A DNA stretch of 64,000 nucleotides, taken from positions 310,001 to 374,000 of the forward strand of contig MU006233.1 of the NCBI GenBank assembly GCA_010093685.1, in the 5' to 3' direction. This document shows, in pieces, positions 15,001-24,710 of this stretch. The notes beneath the pieces were generated by a model, which searched no databases, had not been told where the DNA came from, and worked only from the letters and a program-made list of their open reading frames with translations. Each line of letters begins with the position of its first letter. Within the stretch, counting starts at the first letter, position 1. The DNA is from Ophiobolus disseminans. Lineage: Eukaryota; Ascomycota; Dothideomycetes; Pleosporales; Phaeosphaeriaceae. The translations under genes were made by a program, and so were the position numbers.

Positions 15001-15582
15001 ACCGCCCACTACGCGGAACTCGTCTTCGAAATGCTCTGTGGCAACATTGTCAGTTTCGCCGAAGATCCGCACGCCTTGCTACCATCACCCACCGAGCTAT
15101 CATCCCAAAGCTCAACAACCATTAACTCCGAACAAGCCCGCAAGAAGTCCGAGCAAAAGGCGGCTGTGGTGTTACCCACCGACACCGGCTTATCCAAGCA
15201 CGAAGTCAACACCCTAGCCACCACACTCCGCTCAGCATGGCAGCAAATTCTGCACGACGAGCACGGAGCACCCGATAACGTTGAGCTTTCGAGCGACTTC
15301 TTCCAGCTCGGTGGCGACATTATGGGCTTGGCGCAAGTCGCGTCTATCTTAGCTGAAGAGGGCTTCAAGGTGCGCGTTGAGGATCTGCTTGACAAGAGTG
15401 TCTTTGTGGATCAAGTTAGACTGCTAGTAGTGGAGCGCAAGAAGCAGGTTGAAAAGGAAGAACAGAGTGAGAGGAGCCCGTGGGGTGATAAGGGTAAGGG
15501 GAAGAGGACGGAGACGATCAAGGTGGATGGCGGGAAGAAGAAGGGGTTGAGCAAGTTTGTTAGGAAGATGGTTGGGAGGTAG
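3..15582 (+). CDS. Multimodular non-ribosomal peptide synthetase, 5'-partial
   Basis: A cytosolic peptide assembly line. The frame is open from the window edge with a C-to-A linker, so at least a condensation domain lies upstream. Exons 3-9678, 9732-13201, 13253-13369 and 13417-15582 join to 5,142 residues. Introns of 53, 51 and 47 bp have good branch points, and splicing restores LGGDSI in T3 and T4. Domains by nucleotide: A1 33-1600, T1 (Ser codon 1791), E1 1953-3240 (HHLVVDVVSW), C 3340-4600 (SHAINDG), A2 4620-6280, T2 (LGGNSI, Ser 6456), C 6690-7900 (HHSLYDG), A3 7930-9520, T3 (Ser 9746), E2 9895-11210, C 11310-12590 (NHAVVDGG), Ser/Pro-rich linker to 13110, T4 (Ser 13268), C 13845-15080 (SHAQYDG), T5 15210-15420. 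T5 reads LGGDIM, with Ile where the phosphopantetheine serine should be. There is no thioesterase; the tail is basic. E domains argue against a siderophore synthetase. The product is unknown. Confidence 0.97.
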
Positions 15583-15850
15583 GAGAGTTCGAAGGCTTTA
15601 GACAAGTTTTTCATTTTTTATGTCTCGTTGAGCACATGTATTGCTGATTCGGAGTTGGCGGCCGGATTTGGGCGTTGTGGTTGGGCACTCGGCGGGCGTT
15701 GCTGGTAGGCGCTGCCGGTACATCTTTACATTTTGGGGTTTGGTCGGCGTTGGGGAGCGACTTCACATCTCCTTCTCAAGTCTCTTTCATATTATTGTAG
15801 CTCTCATATGCAGTTTAAAAAGTATCCTTGTTCCTTCCTGAGTCTTACCC

Positions 15851-16111
15851 TCATCGCTCGTCGTCCGCTTCCTCTTCCTGCTCTCCACCATCGGCCATTT
15901 CACTTTTCGCGTCCCACCACACGTCGTAGTGCTGCTGCCACCTTTGTCGTCAGTTGTTTGGGTGTTCGTCATCGGAGGGTGGTGGAACTTACTCTTCGCC
16001 TCTACAAACAGGGCATGCGAACGCCTCTGCCATCCATTCGAATGCTGGAGTATCGCAATCACTGCAGACGAGGTATTGGATTTCTGTGTTATGGATACCG
16101 TACGCGGACAT
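15851..16111 (-). CDS. Small zinc-ribbon-like protein (two exons)
   Basis: Reconstructed by eye; too short to stand out as an ORF. Exon 1 is 16111-15993 and exon 2 is 15941-15851, with a 51-bp intron (GTAAGT donor, AACTGAC branch, AAAG acceptor). Joined, they encode 69 residues. The first exon carries two CxxC knuckles (VCSDC and ACPVC, about 17 residues apart) typical of a zinc ribbon. The second continues with WQQHYDVWWDAKSEMADGG and a very acidic tail. The exact phase match across the intron and the sensible protein on both sides support a real gene. No function is recognised. It lies tail-to-tail with the NRPS. It could also be the end of a longer gene with exons upstream of 16111. Confidence 0.55.
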
Positions 16112-16349
16112 GTTGTAGGTTGCAGTTATGATGGGAAGGTGGGCCTAATTGTCTTCAGAGAGCGAAGAGGCTATATAGCTTGTTGGAATTCGTGAATGGA
16201 GTCTGTGATACACTGTGAATACACATGAACACCGAATTCACTAGAGATAGACAATATCAACACATTGTGTTTGTAATGACGTGGTCTCTCTGTGACTAGA
16301 CCCTGATGAACTTCGTACGCAGCACCCCTTCACTCCCCTAAACCCATAT

Positions 16350-16742
16350 TCAAATTGTCGCATCCCATGGCATGCTATCTCTGTCAAAGGTGGCGCCCCT
16401 TCGTGCAATCCTGTCATGCCTCTCGATCACGTTTGCCACCCACAGCGCTATCTGCTTGCGCCCGCGCTCCTTCTTCTCGTGCTCCCTGTGATTTCGTTGA
16501 AGTCGCTTAGCTGCTTGCAAGTTCCCTTCTGGTGTAAGCCAACGGTCTAGACAACCTCCGCAGAATCGGTGAGCGCATGCGTAACACACTTCGTGAGTTT
16601 CTGGTGGAAGCGGGTTCCAGTCGCCGAGGCGGCTTCATGTGCGGCACGCGCAGCAGCTGCGGAGCGGAAAGCGGTAATTCCCGTCGCGTGGAGCGAATCT
16701 GGGTAGGGGATTTTCGGACTGTGGGTAGTAGGATGGGCGCAT
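16350..16742 (-). pseudogene. Small CxxC zinc-finger protein with an in-frame TGA
   Basis: One frame runs from an ATG at 16742 to a stop at 16350, 130 codons, broken only by TGA at 16637-16635. Before the stop it reads MRPSYYPQSENPLPRF and ends SCCACRT. After it come DWNPLPPETHEVCYACAHRF and CGGCLDRWL, then a charged helix. The CxxC pairs before and after the TGA would make one zinc-binding unit, so both halves belong together. No GT donor lies close before the TGA, so an intron does not easily remove it. The stop may come from CGA or TGG. It overlaps, in another frame, the unusually long 3' extension of the neighbouring transporter pseudogene. The family is not recognised. Recent nonsense inactivation is the simplest reading; a sequencing error is possible. 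Confidence 0.45.
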
Positions 16743-17583
16743 TGATGTTGGTCGTGACTTGAATGCTTTAAGCTTGCTATGGAGCTTGACTTGATAGTTT
16801 CTGCGACTAGGAGTTTGTGACTTGGAGAGTGTGGCACAGAATGGTGCATAAGTCTACAACGCAGCGTATATTCACACATCCCCTTCTTGCTCTCGATCAT
16901 GCGAATGTCCTCCTCTTTACTTAGGTCATGTTCGTGCCCTTTGACGTCTCCCATGTCCTCGTCCATGCCCGGCCATAGCACCTGCTTCTCCAATACCCCA
17001 CGAACATTCACAACGGCAACGAAGATCCACAAAATCACCAGTATGATTGTAGCACCGCTGCATACGCCCTTCATGATATGACTGTCAAATGCTTTCGATA
17101 TTTGAACAAGAGCGACGACCAGCCCAACGTTCGGAAGGATAAAAGCCCAGTAGTTGAGAGTGAAGTGTGACTCCTTTGCAGACACAAGCACGCTGACGGT
17201 AGCCAATGCGCAAAACCAGAAGGCCACGAGCCAACAAAATATGACGGCAACGACACCGAATGCTTTGAACAAGTCACCAACGGGCACTGACGTAATACCG
17301 AGGAATTTTTCAGGAATGTGCTTTGGCGCCTGCATTCCCAATGCGACAAGTGTGTTTGCTGTATAAGCCGCGGGGCCAACAGCAACATACATGCCCGGCC
17401 TTTCGGTGCCCCTGGGAGTTCACTGTTGACAAGGTGCGTGACATAAATAGTCAGCATAAAGAACGCGATGGTGAAGCCTAGCCCTTGGAACGCGATGCTA
17501 CCAATGAAGACGGGAAGGCCACTTTCGGGAGGCCGACTGTTCAGCAGCGTACTTCCAAGGACACCGAGAATTAGGAATGGGTA

Positions 17584-17746
17584 TGTCGAAGGTGAGAGAC
17601 AGGACAGAAAAGAGGGAGAAGGTTGTTGTATTGAGAGAGCTACATGGAGCGATTCTATACACAACAAGATGAGTAAGCTAGTGACTAAGAGTCACGTGGA
17701 GACGCAGTCCGCAGTGTACCATGTAAACCAAGGTGCCAGGCTGACA
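17584..17746. mobile_element. Solo-LTR-like insertion A (163 bp)
   Basis: A 163-bp block starting TGTC and ending GACA, flanked on both sides by GGGTA (17579-17583 and 17747-17751). TG...CA ends plus a 5-bp target duplication are the usual signature of an LTR retrotransposon LTR. Removing the block and one GGGTA rejoins the transporter reading ILPVYP to PFLILG. It is a diverged copy of the element at 17845-18006, in the same orientation. The inverted match of the ends is only about 4 bp, which argues against a long-TIR MITE. Confidence 0.75.
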
Positions 17747-17844
17747 GGGTAGACAGGTAAGATCCTGGAGAGTAATATATACAGTCAGTATATGTCTGAC
17801 ATATCGCTCATGGAGGAACACTGCTTACATGCTGGCATGGCTTC

Positions 17845-18006
17845 TGTCGGATGTGGGAGACAGGGCAAAAGTGAGAAGAAGGTTGTTGTATTGAGAGAAC
17901 TACATAGAGGGATTATATACACAACATGATGAGTAAGCCAGTGACTATGAGTCACGTGGAGATGCAGTCCACAGTGTACCATGTGAACTAAGGTGCCAGG
18001 CTGACA
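17845..18006. mobile_element. Solo-LTR-like insertion B (162 bp)
   Basis: A second copy of the same element, 162 bp, with the same TGTC...GACA ends, flanked by GCTTC (17840-17844 and 18007-18011). Its target duplication differs from that of copy A, so the two are independent insertions and not one tandem duplication. By eye it differs from copy A at about 20 positions plus one 1-bp gap. It interrupts the transporter frame after LPVTEA; removal restores EAMPA. Confidence 0.75.
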
Positions 18007-18508
18007 GCTTCGGTAACCGGAAGCTGTTCCTGGTCGAAAATGATGTGGTACTGGAAGATAGCAACCAGCATTACAGTGCCTGCATACGTCCAATATAACA
18101 CTTCGAGAGCTTTAGCGAGCCACGGCCCAGTCGATGGCACACCATACTGTTCTATGCAGTAGATGATAAGCGCAATACTGACAAAGAACGACCCGAAGAA
18201 GAAACTTTCATGAGCATGATGGAGGCTGCGCTTGAGAAACCCAGGGTTGGTAGCAAATCGATATGTAATGCAGGCGCTGAATGAGAGAAAAAAAGCTACA
18301 TCAAGGATGAACAAGAATTTCTCAATAGTTTGAAGACCCGTGAAAATGTACGGCTACTGGCCAAGAAGCGTCGCAAGAGCGCCGGTGGACATTGTGCACT
18401 CGAACCAAGACCAAGTAAAGTGATTCAGCTGTTGCTTCCATGGTATCTGCTTCGAATGTCGATGATGTTGCGCTTGCAATCCCGTAGAGATGACTGGCTT
18501 CCGCTCAT

Positions 18509-18982
18509 GGTGGGCGATACGATGAACTGCAAGTTGCGTGCGTACGATGTCTGAGAAGACGGGAGTAAAAAAGGTTTAACAGGAAGCAGTGGCTTAAACG
18601 TTGACGTCAAGTCGAATTGTTGTCGATATGGGGAGGTCACAGTGTCATGCTCTCCACAATAGACGTGAGCTAGGCTTAGTTTGGTTTAGCGTCGTTCAAC
18701 AGGAATGCAGCAACCCCGAAACAATGGCGATACCTCACTTCTCTCCCTGGCAATGCTTGAAGGATTTGGCCGTAAACCACATCTACACATCATTCTCACC
18801 GTCACTTGCCGTCATAACGACATTCCAAATCAATGCAGCGATGATCAATCGTGCCCCAAATCGTGATGCTGCGATGACGTTTCCTGAGAGGCCTAGCGCA
18901 CTCTAAGAATACGGTTCAATAACCACCTCTGCGCATTTCCAAGCCATCCCTGTATGTCCCTTACAATACGACGATTATCAAT
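18509..18982. other. Intergenic, between transporter pseudogene and catalase-like gene
   Basis: Divergent intergenic stretch that should hold both promoters. Open frames here are short and show no recognisable protein. Confidence 0.4.
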
Positions 18983-20145
18983 ATGTCTTTGGCAGGCGCA
19001 TACAATACTGCGAAGCGAGCCCTTACCACCGCGCCTCCCAATGATGCGTACCTTCAATGGGACGCACCTGGTGTGGAGACTCCAAAAGCGGATGAAAAAG
19101 AGAAGGCTAAGCAAATTGGAGAGACAATGAACAAAATGCAGCAACACAACTTCGATCAACACCGTCATGCTTTCCGAGCAACGCATGTCAAGACGCAAGG
19201 CATTGTGAAAGGGAAACTCACTGTGCAGACCCATCTACCAGACCATCTCCGTCAAGGCCTGTTCAAGACACCAGGTAAAGGCTACGATGTTGCGGCCAGA
19301 TACGCGAATGAGCCTGTTTTCCTTCAAGCCGATCAAGAACCTGGACCCCGTGGCTTGGGTCTGCGCATTTTTGGCGTGGAGGGTGACCGACTGGAAGGTG
19401 CAGATACGAATGCAACCACACAAGACTTCTTCTTTAACAACGCTCCCATGATCGAACTTACCGACATCGATACGTGTCTCGAGATCATGCAATTGAGAGA
19501 GAAGTATTTTGATAGTCCAATGAAATTGGCGGCAGCGACCAAGCTTAGAACTGATGCAATCAAGCAAAGCGCTCCTGGTAAGTCATGCCCCAAACACATC
19601 TGCATCGTAAGCTGACAATCCCAGCTATGCTCCCAAACACGAACATGATCAGTCATTCATTCTACACACAAAGTGCATTTAGGTTCGGCAATTACTATGG
19701 TCACATTGCACTCTTTCCCGTACTCGACGATATGGCCAATCGCAACGACAATGTCAAGAACGGCGATTCTCGCGAAGCACTGCGAGACTGGCTAGTGGAG
19801 TACTTTGCGGATCAGGGTGCGAGATACGAGTTCAAAATTCAGCTTGGGACCTCGCCTGAGCATCATCCCACAGAAGATGGCTCGGTGGTGTGGGATGAAG
19901 CAACAGCTCCATATCAAACCATTGCGACGGTCTATTTTCCGCCACAAGATGCACTTAGTGCGGAACGGCGGACATTTTGGGAAGATCGAATGAAGCTGAG
20001 TCCTTGGGATGCCTTATCGGAACACCAACCTTTGGGCAGCATCAATCGGCTGAGACGAATTGTCTACGACATGAGCAGGAAGAAACGCGAAGCGGTGAAT
20101 GCCACCCCAACGAAGGCAGTCAACAATGTTGATGAGATACCTTAG
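18983..20145 (+). CDS. Catalase-like heme protein (y4iL-like group)
   Basis: Two exons, 18983-19577 and 19625-20145, with a 47-bp intron (GTAAGT, GCTGAC branch, CCAG). They join in phase at SAP/AMLPNTN and give 371 residues, shorter than a true catalase (about 480 or more). Catalase-fold landmarks: RATHVKTQG with the presumed distal His at residue 68, then RGLGLRIFGVEGDRL, then DFFFNNAPMIELTD, then SFYTQSAFRFGNYYGH. The usual proximal heme-ligand block RxFxYxDxxxxR is not seen, as in the catalase-related y4iL group. Such proteins probably bind heme and use peroxides, but the substrate is not known. No signal peptide or clear peroxisomal tripeptide is present (it ends EIP). The start is the first ATG in a good context. 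Confidence 0.85.
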
Positions 20146-20919
20146 GGGAGCTTGTCATTCATTCTAGCCATCTACAATTCCACTTCGTCGACCTCCAATT
20201 TTCGAATTACACTCGAATTTCTTTATTTACGTTCAGTATGTGCCACGAAGATGAAGTGGGCTGCACCGGATTCCACCATTGCAAAAAGAGCACGAGCAAA
20301 ACGGAATCCCAGCTTCTCGTCAAATCACAGTATCACTTCAAGTGCAGGAGCTTCGTACTCACAAGCATCTACCGTTGACATCTATCAAGCTACCATGCTC
20401 ACATCTTGCAGTATTCATTGTTGTAACCAAATGCAATATCGCGTAATCAGCGCCACAGTCCTCGGTGTGCACAGTCATTCGAAACTCATTTCCTGGCGTA
20501 ACCCGAGCAACCGTCTTACGGCATCACCGTGCCCATCTGATGACTTCCTAGCAAGTTCTCGACACGCAGCTGATCAAAAGGACACCAGCAATCCTTGACA
20601 GGTGTAAGACCTGAACCATTGGTCTTCGTATTCCCGTGCAGATCGCGGGGCCGAAAATAGATTGACCAATGACTTTACCCGCCACCAAAAAATCAATACA
20701 AAATCTCGCATCGGATTGCACAGGACTGGGCGTAGTTGCAGGAATGTGGGGATGATCATGGGATCAAAGCTCATTGTGTTTAGAAATGCACACTTGACTT
20801 CGTGCGCTTCGAGATTGCGGTTGCAGGCATGATGCCTATAAGTTAAAGACTGTGCAGCCTGCCAACAAACACTTAGGTTCAACTACAACATTCGCTACAT
20901 CGCTCGCTACTCGCCCGTC
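20146..20919. other. Intergenic, 3' of catalase-like gene and promoter of BYS1-like gene
   Basis: An open frame at 20152-20598 begins just after the catalase-like stop but has a biased, unstructured composition and no known motif, so I take it as UTR or spacer. The right end holds the TATA-like box of the next gene. Confidence 0.45.
20837..20842 (+). promoter_or_regulatory. TATA-like box of the BYS1-like gene
   Basis: TATAAG, 78 bp before the start codon of the secreted protein gene. Position and sequence suit a fungal core promoter; no other evidence. Confidence 0.35.
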
Positions 20920-21489
20920 ATGCTTTTTAAAACGTTCACTGTCTTGAGTGTATCACTCATAACCAGCGCGCAAGCCATCGGCCGCGCGATCGTAACAAAC
21001 CAATGCGACGAACCTATATACCTGTGGTCTGTCGGCGGCAGCATCAGCGCGCAAAACACTATAACGAAAGACACTTCCTACAGCGAGATCTTTCACCGCG
21101 ATCCTGCCTCAGGTGGTATTGCTTTGAAAATCAGCCCTGTCGAAAACGGCATCTTCAAGCCGAATGTCAGCCAGACCGTCTTTGGGTACAATCTCGACGC
21201 GAACCAAGTCTGGTACGACATGAGCGACATCTTCGGCGATGGATTTGTGGGCCGCACCGTCAAGATCACGCCGACCGACTCGAGCTGCGAGAGTATCACG
21301 TGGGGAGCCGGGAAGCCGCCAGGTGGTAGTCAAGTGAAGAGTTGCGGAGCGGATGGAGATCTGGAGTTGACATTCTGTACGGGGCATTGCTTGCCGAGTT
21401 GGTACCCGTGCGGTAATAATGCCCCGGGTGAGACGAGAACGTGTTGTACGCACTGCATTGGGAGCCACCATTGTGTTGCGGCGCCGTAA
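20920..21489 (+). CDS. Secreted BYS1-like (thaumatin-fold) protein
   Basis: A single-exon gene of 189 residues. Residues 1-19 (MLFKTFTVLSVSLITSAQA) form a clear signal peptide. The mature part begins GRAIVTNQCDEPIYLWSVG, the pattern of the Blastomyces yeast-phase-specific (BYS1) family: a beta-sandwich related to thaumatin, found in secreted fungal proteins. A SGGIALKISP block and an acidic middle follow. The C-terminal 45 residues are rich in cysteine (SCGADGDL, FCTGHC, TCCTHC, HHC), suggesting several disulfides outside the cell. The molecular function of the family is unsettled; many members are small secreted proteins expressed on hosts or in one growth form. Confidence 0.85.
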   Translation: MLFKTFTVLSVSLITSAQAIGRAIVTNQCDEPIYLWSVGGSISAQNTITKDTSYSEIFHRDPASGGIALKISPVENGIFKPNVSQTVFGYNLDANQVWYDMSDIFGDGFVGRTVKITPTDSSCESITWGAGKPPGGSQVKSCGADGDLELTFCTGHCLPSWYPCGNNAPGETRTCCTHCIGSHHCVAAP

Positions 21490-21642
21490 TTGTGGGAGAA
21501 GCCATGCGTCAACAAATCTTGGGAAGTCAAACGAGTTGAATGTTATTGTTGTTGAAGTATATATATGCTCCAATACGTGGTTATTCAGAGATGTCTCATT
21601 TTGCCATTTATCAATTGTGTCCTCTCATCGTGTGTAGTAATA

Positions 21643-22227
21643 CTAAAGATGATCATTCCTGACCATCTCCACCAATGCTCTTGCCAACTGCATCCTCTCA
21701 CGTCTCCGCGCCTCACTGTTCACCTTCGAAACTGCACATGTCGCTACTATCAAATATAGCAATACGTTCGCCTCCATCAATACGATGATCGCTTTCGATC
21801 CCATCAACGCATGAAGAAGCCGACCAATGACCAGATACTTCATGAATTTCCTCCACGAGCTCGTAAGCAACAGATCCCACCATACGCACCCAAACATCGT
21901 ATCTATAAATGCAGCTAGTAGTGTGAAGAAGAAGGTCGTCCCGAACTGAGTTTCAGGATGGGGAGATTTCGACACTTTACCAGTGAGAGTGTCCGACAAA
22001 AGCAGCGCTCCTGGGAAACGCTGCCACAGGTCCCAAGAGTATGCTCCATATGGCGATTTAAATGATTCTGGGAAGAGTAGCTGCATGGTATCGCCCTGAC
22101 CGTTGATGTGCCTGATGTGCGATCCGAAAAGGACGTGCATGAGAGTGAGTAAGAGAACGAGTTGGTTGACGCACATAGCTGGGACTAGTACGCGAAGATG
22201 CGCTCGCCAGCACTCGTTGTTCAGCAT
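21643..22227 (-). CDS. Small multi-pass membrane protein, unknown
   Basis: A single-exon ORF of 194 residues from ATG at 22227. Three to four hydrophobic stretches are visible: about residues 11-34 (LRVLVPAMCVNQLVLLLTLM), 94-122 (FFFTLLAAFIDTMFGCVWW and on) and 146-166 (IVLMEANVLLYLIVATCAVS). The tail is basic and soluble (SEARRRERMQLARALVEMVR). There is no signature I recognise. Organised hydrophobic segments and a positive cytosolic tail make it more than a chance frame. It is convergent with the BYS1-like gene, 153 bp apart. Confidence 0.6.
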   Translation of the reverse strand: MLNNECWRAHLRVLVPAMCVNQLVLLLTLMHVLFGSHIRHINGQGDTMQLLFPESFKSPYGAYSWDLWQRFPGALLLSDTLTGKVSKSPHPETQFGTTFFFTLLAAFIDTMFGCVWWDLLLTSSWRKFMKYLVIGRLLHALMGSKAIIVLMEANVLLYLIVATCAVSKVNSEARRRERMQLARALVEMVRNDHL

Positions 22228-23346
22228 AATAGTCGCAATATTAAGCTAAGTAAGCACTTCGCCGTTGTAGATTTTGATCTCCGCGGCCGATGTATACATT
22301 TCTTGTTTGCGCGGGAATGCCTTGTTGTCATGCCACTTGAACCATTGAGTTTGGGTGATTCGTATCAACACCTTCATTCTTCGGATACAGTTTTCCGGCC
22401 CTCTGAGCTTTTGTCGGCACTCCATGCATAGCTCGACGTCCCCTGAGCTGGTCCGGTACTTGTCGAAGCAGTGTTTACCGAATTTATGCCCGCAAGAAAT
22501 CTTGATCGGTGTGCAGGTTGGCTAGCTGTTATTATCGTCGCGACCAAAGTACGAGTGCCAGCATATCCAACAATCGCTTTCTTCTGGTATACTGATGATG
22601 GTGTAAACATATCCGTACCGTGTGCTCAAGAGAAGGTGAGCCAGTGGCTTTGCGAGTGTGCCCAACTGTAGACTAAAAGGAACAAGGTCAAAAATACGCA
22701 ATGTCGAAGGTCTACGTCTAGCCGCCTGCATTAGTGGCAGCATCCCTGGTCTCAAGTTGCTTCACAGACACCCACTCTTGATAACGTAAGATAGGCACAA
22801 GCGCACACAAAGATGAGATATCTTCGCTGTCAATGAAATAGACCATCAGTGACTCTTGCTTTTCGCCAATTTAATGAGCATTCTATGTGACGATCTTGCA
22901 AGATGTACGGTTCGCGAAAAACCATTGCGGCTTGACGTGGGTGGTTTTGTATCACCAGAGAAGTAAAAGTTTCGCACATCCTTGGGAATAGTGGTGGCTT
23001 ATTACAAACAATGCATGTATTTAGCTCTGGTGGTTATTCAATACACAGGGATGACTCCATAGTCTCTGGCTTGCGCGTTCTCAGCCACCGGCCAGCTCGA
23101 CTTGAAGGAGCCTCCTTTCACAGTCCCAGTATTCCACGGCTTGTTATGCACACTAGATCATTTTCCAACCCCTACAGACGCATTCAAGGCTCCTTATCGC
23201 AGCTTATCGTTCGCAGCTTCTGACAGCCGAGGTTGCCGGAATTAACGCAACGCTGGGCTAGTGAACTCAAACGTAGACCGGAATCCTGATTCTTATGATG
23301 TGATAAATGTAGAATGTGCTTGAGTCGAGAAAGCTATGGTCCTTCG
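22228..23346. other. Intergenic, 1.1 kb, left border of the F-box array
   Basis: Only short, overlapping, featureless frames on both strands. No gene, RNA or repeat is recognised here. Confidence 0.5.
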
Positions 23347-24710
23347 TCAAGGACTGTAGTCGATGGGTATTGCATTTTCCGGACACGCTGCATGACCATA
23401 CGCACGAGCGAGTACTGTCATGAACGATTCGTCGTTGCTTAATGGTCCCACCTCACCAAGTCGATCGGCGCATACTTCCCAGGGTTGGCGCGATCCGCCT
23501 ACATATCGCGAAGTAAATCGCTCGAACACAAGGTTGCCAGACACCCAGAACTGAAGCTGCACCTCACGAAGTTTGGACCCCGATTTCCTTGTCAATTTCC
23601 AGATCCACGGCGTAAGTGTGTCATATTCGTGCTCGCTTTTTTCGATTTGTGTGTGCAAAGATATCAACCTGGGCGGCAAGACATCGGTTGGGTCGGAACA
23701 GACCTGGACTTGAAGGTACCAAAATTGCCCGAATACCGACGAAAAGTTGTATATCAAATGTCGAGCCGGCACAGAAAGGTTGGTAAGATACTGAAGCTCA
23801 CGAAACCGAGGTGCATTGTGGCGTTGAGGTGGCGGGTCTCGATGACGTTCAAAGTCTGGATGTTGGCTGAAATGCTCTGCGCAACATGAACAGGCCATTC
23901 AGACTTCCCTGCTTTGCTGGTAGGTGTGTAGCCTACGAAGAAATTCTTTGCCTCTGAGCGCTTTAGAACTTGAATCAGGAATTCCGAGCGCTGGAGGAAA
24001 GTGGTAGAAATCGTGAGAACCTCTAGATTGCCTACTGATACAAGTAGAATTGCAAGACAGGCAGATGCCAACGAAGCCTCGCCGTCATACATAAAACTCC
24101 AGTCTGATATGGCGGCGTCTCGGCAAAAATTGCTCATGATCTTGTAACATGAACGGTAAAAGCTGTTGCCCAGAAAGGCCTGCTGATCCTTCCGTGGTAA
24201 AATCCACTTCGGCTCGCGCCAAATTGGTTGCTCGGCATTCAAGTCAAGTCTCGAGATTTTTGATCTCACTTCGAGGTGGCGAAGTAGTAATTCAAGATAT
24301 TTGGGGATGCCGGATGGGGTGACGACAGCTTTTCATAATAGTGTCTCTTGCGCCACACCACGAAGCTGTCGACATGTGAGAGCCAAGCGGCGGAGATCCT
24401 GATTGCGATCGATATGAATGATCTGGTTCGCAACATTGAGAAGCAGTTCTTCGGGCAGCTGCAGCAACTTTGACCTCCGGTTGAGAATCGAGGGTGCCAG
24501 TATACCCAAAGCGGCAACGACCGATGCGTTGGTCGCTTCCGCCCAGCCATTTGCCGCGCAAAATGTCATGGGTCGCATGTCGCTCATCACAGTAATCGTA
24601 ACCTGGCGATATGTGAGCGTCGGCGATCGTGGGGCAGCTGCGGGACCGAAGTTGAGGGCAGGAGCTAAGTAGTGGTGAGTGAGTGTAGAAGTTTGGTAAT
24701 GGTGCCGCAA
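23347..24710 (-). pseudogene. F-box protein pseudogene 1
   Basis: Reads from about 24710 (or the in-frame ATG at 24587). An F-box core, LLQLPEELLLNVANQI and then LRRLALTCRQLRGVAQETLL, is followed at once by TGA at 24335-24333. The same frame continues past the stop with KAVVTPSGIPKYLELLLRHL and a long leucine-rich body to about 23830. There the reading must shift into the frame that runs FRELQYLTNLSVPARHLI to a stop at 23347. Restored, it would be about 450 residues, like intact F-box genes to the right. F-box proteins bind Skp1 and bring substrates to SCF ubiquitin ligases. One stop plus one frameshift make it inactive as drawn. Confidence 0.75.

Larger units (their letters stand above)
16877..18508 (-). 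pseudogene. C4-dicarboxylate/malate transporter (TDT, Mae1-like), inactivated
   Basis: Remains of a plasma-membrane TDT-family transporter of about ten helices. Recognisable blocks in order: an N-terminal HFTWSWFECTMSTGALATLL, then PYIFTGLQTIEKFLFILDVA, then SLHHAHESFFFGSFF, then MPA/ILPVYP across a presumed intron (about 17828-17765), then PFLILGVLGSTLLNS, then RPGMYVAVGPAAYTA and the last helices near 16900. Lesions in order: a frameshift near 18440, an in-frame TAG at 18356-18354, solo-LTR-like insertions at 18006-17845 and 17746-17584, and a frameshift near 17405 between ELPGAP and RPGMY. The normal C-terminus seems lost, since the frame runs on to 16547. Family members are usually about 400 residues. 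The ATG at 18508 is the best start. The gene is clearly dead. Confidence 0.85.

Noticed and set aside
3..15582. NRPS as a siderophore synthetase because of the C-T-C-T end
   Set aside because: Two complete epimerisation domains are not expected in fungal hydroxamate siderophore synthetases, and no hydroxylase or acyltransferase genes accompany it in the window.
15733..16131. 132-residue plus-strand ORF
   Set aside because: Overlaps the spliced zinc-ribbon gene on the opposite strand, which has a better protein and good splice sites.
16635..16637. TGA as selenocysteine
   Set aside because: Dikaryan fungi are generally considered to lack the selenocysteine machinery, and no insertion element was seen.
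17584..18006. The two insertions as introner-like elements (new introns)
   Set aside because: Frame analysis shows no GT...AG pair at or near the ends that would restore the transporter frame; TG...CA ends with 5-bp duplications fit solo LTRs better.
20152..20598. 148-residue ORF after the catalase-like gene
   Set aside because: Begins at the end of the preceding gene; Ser/Thr-rich without structure or a recognisable family.
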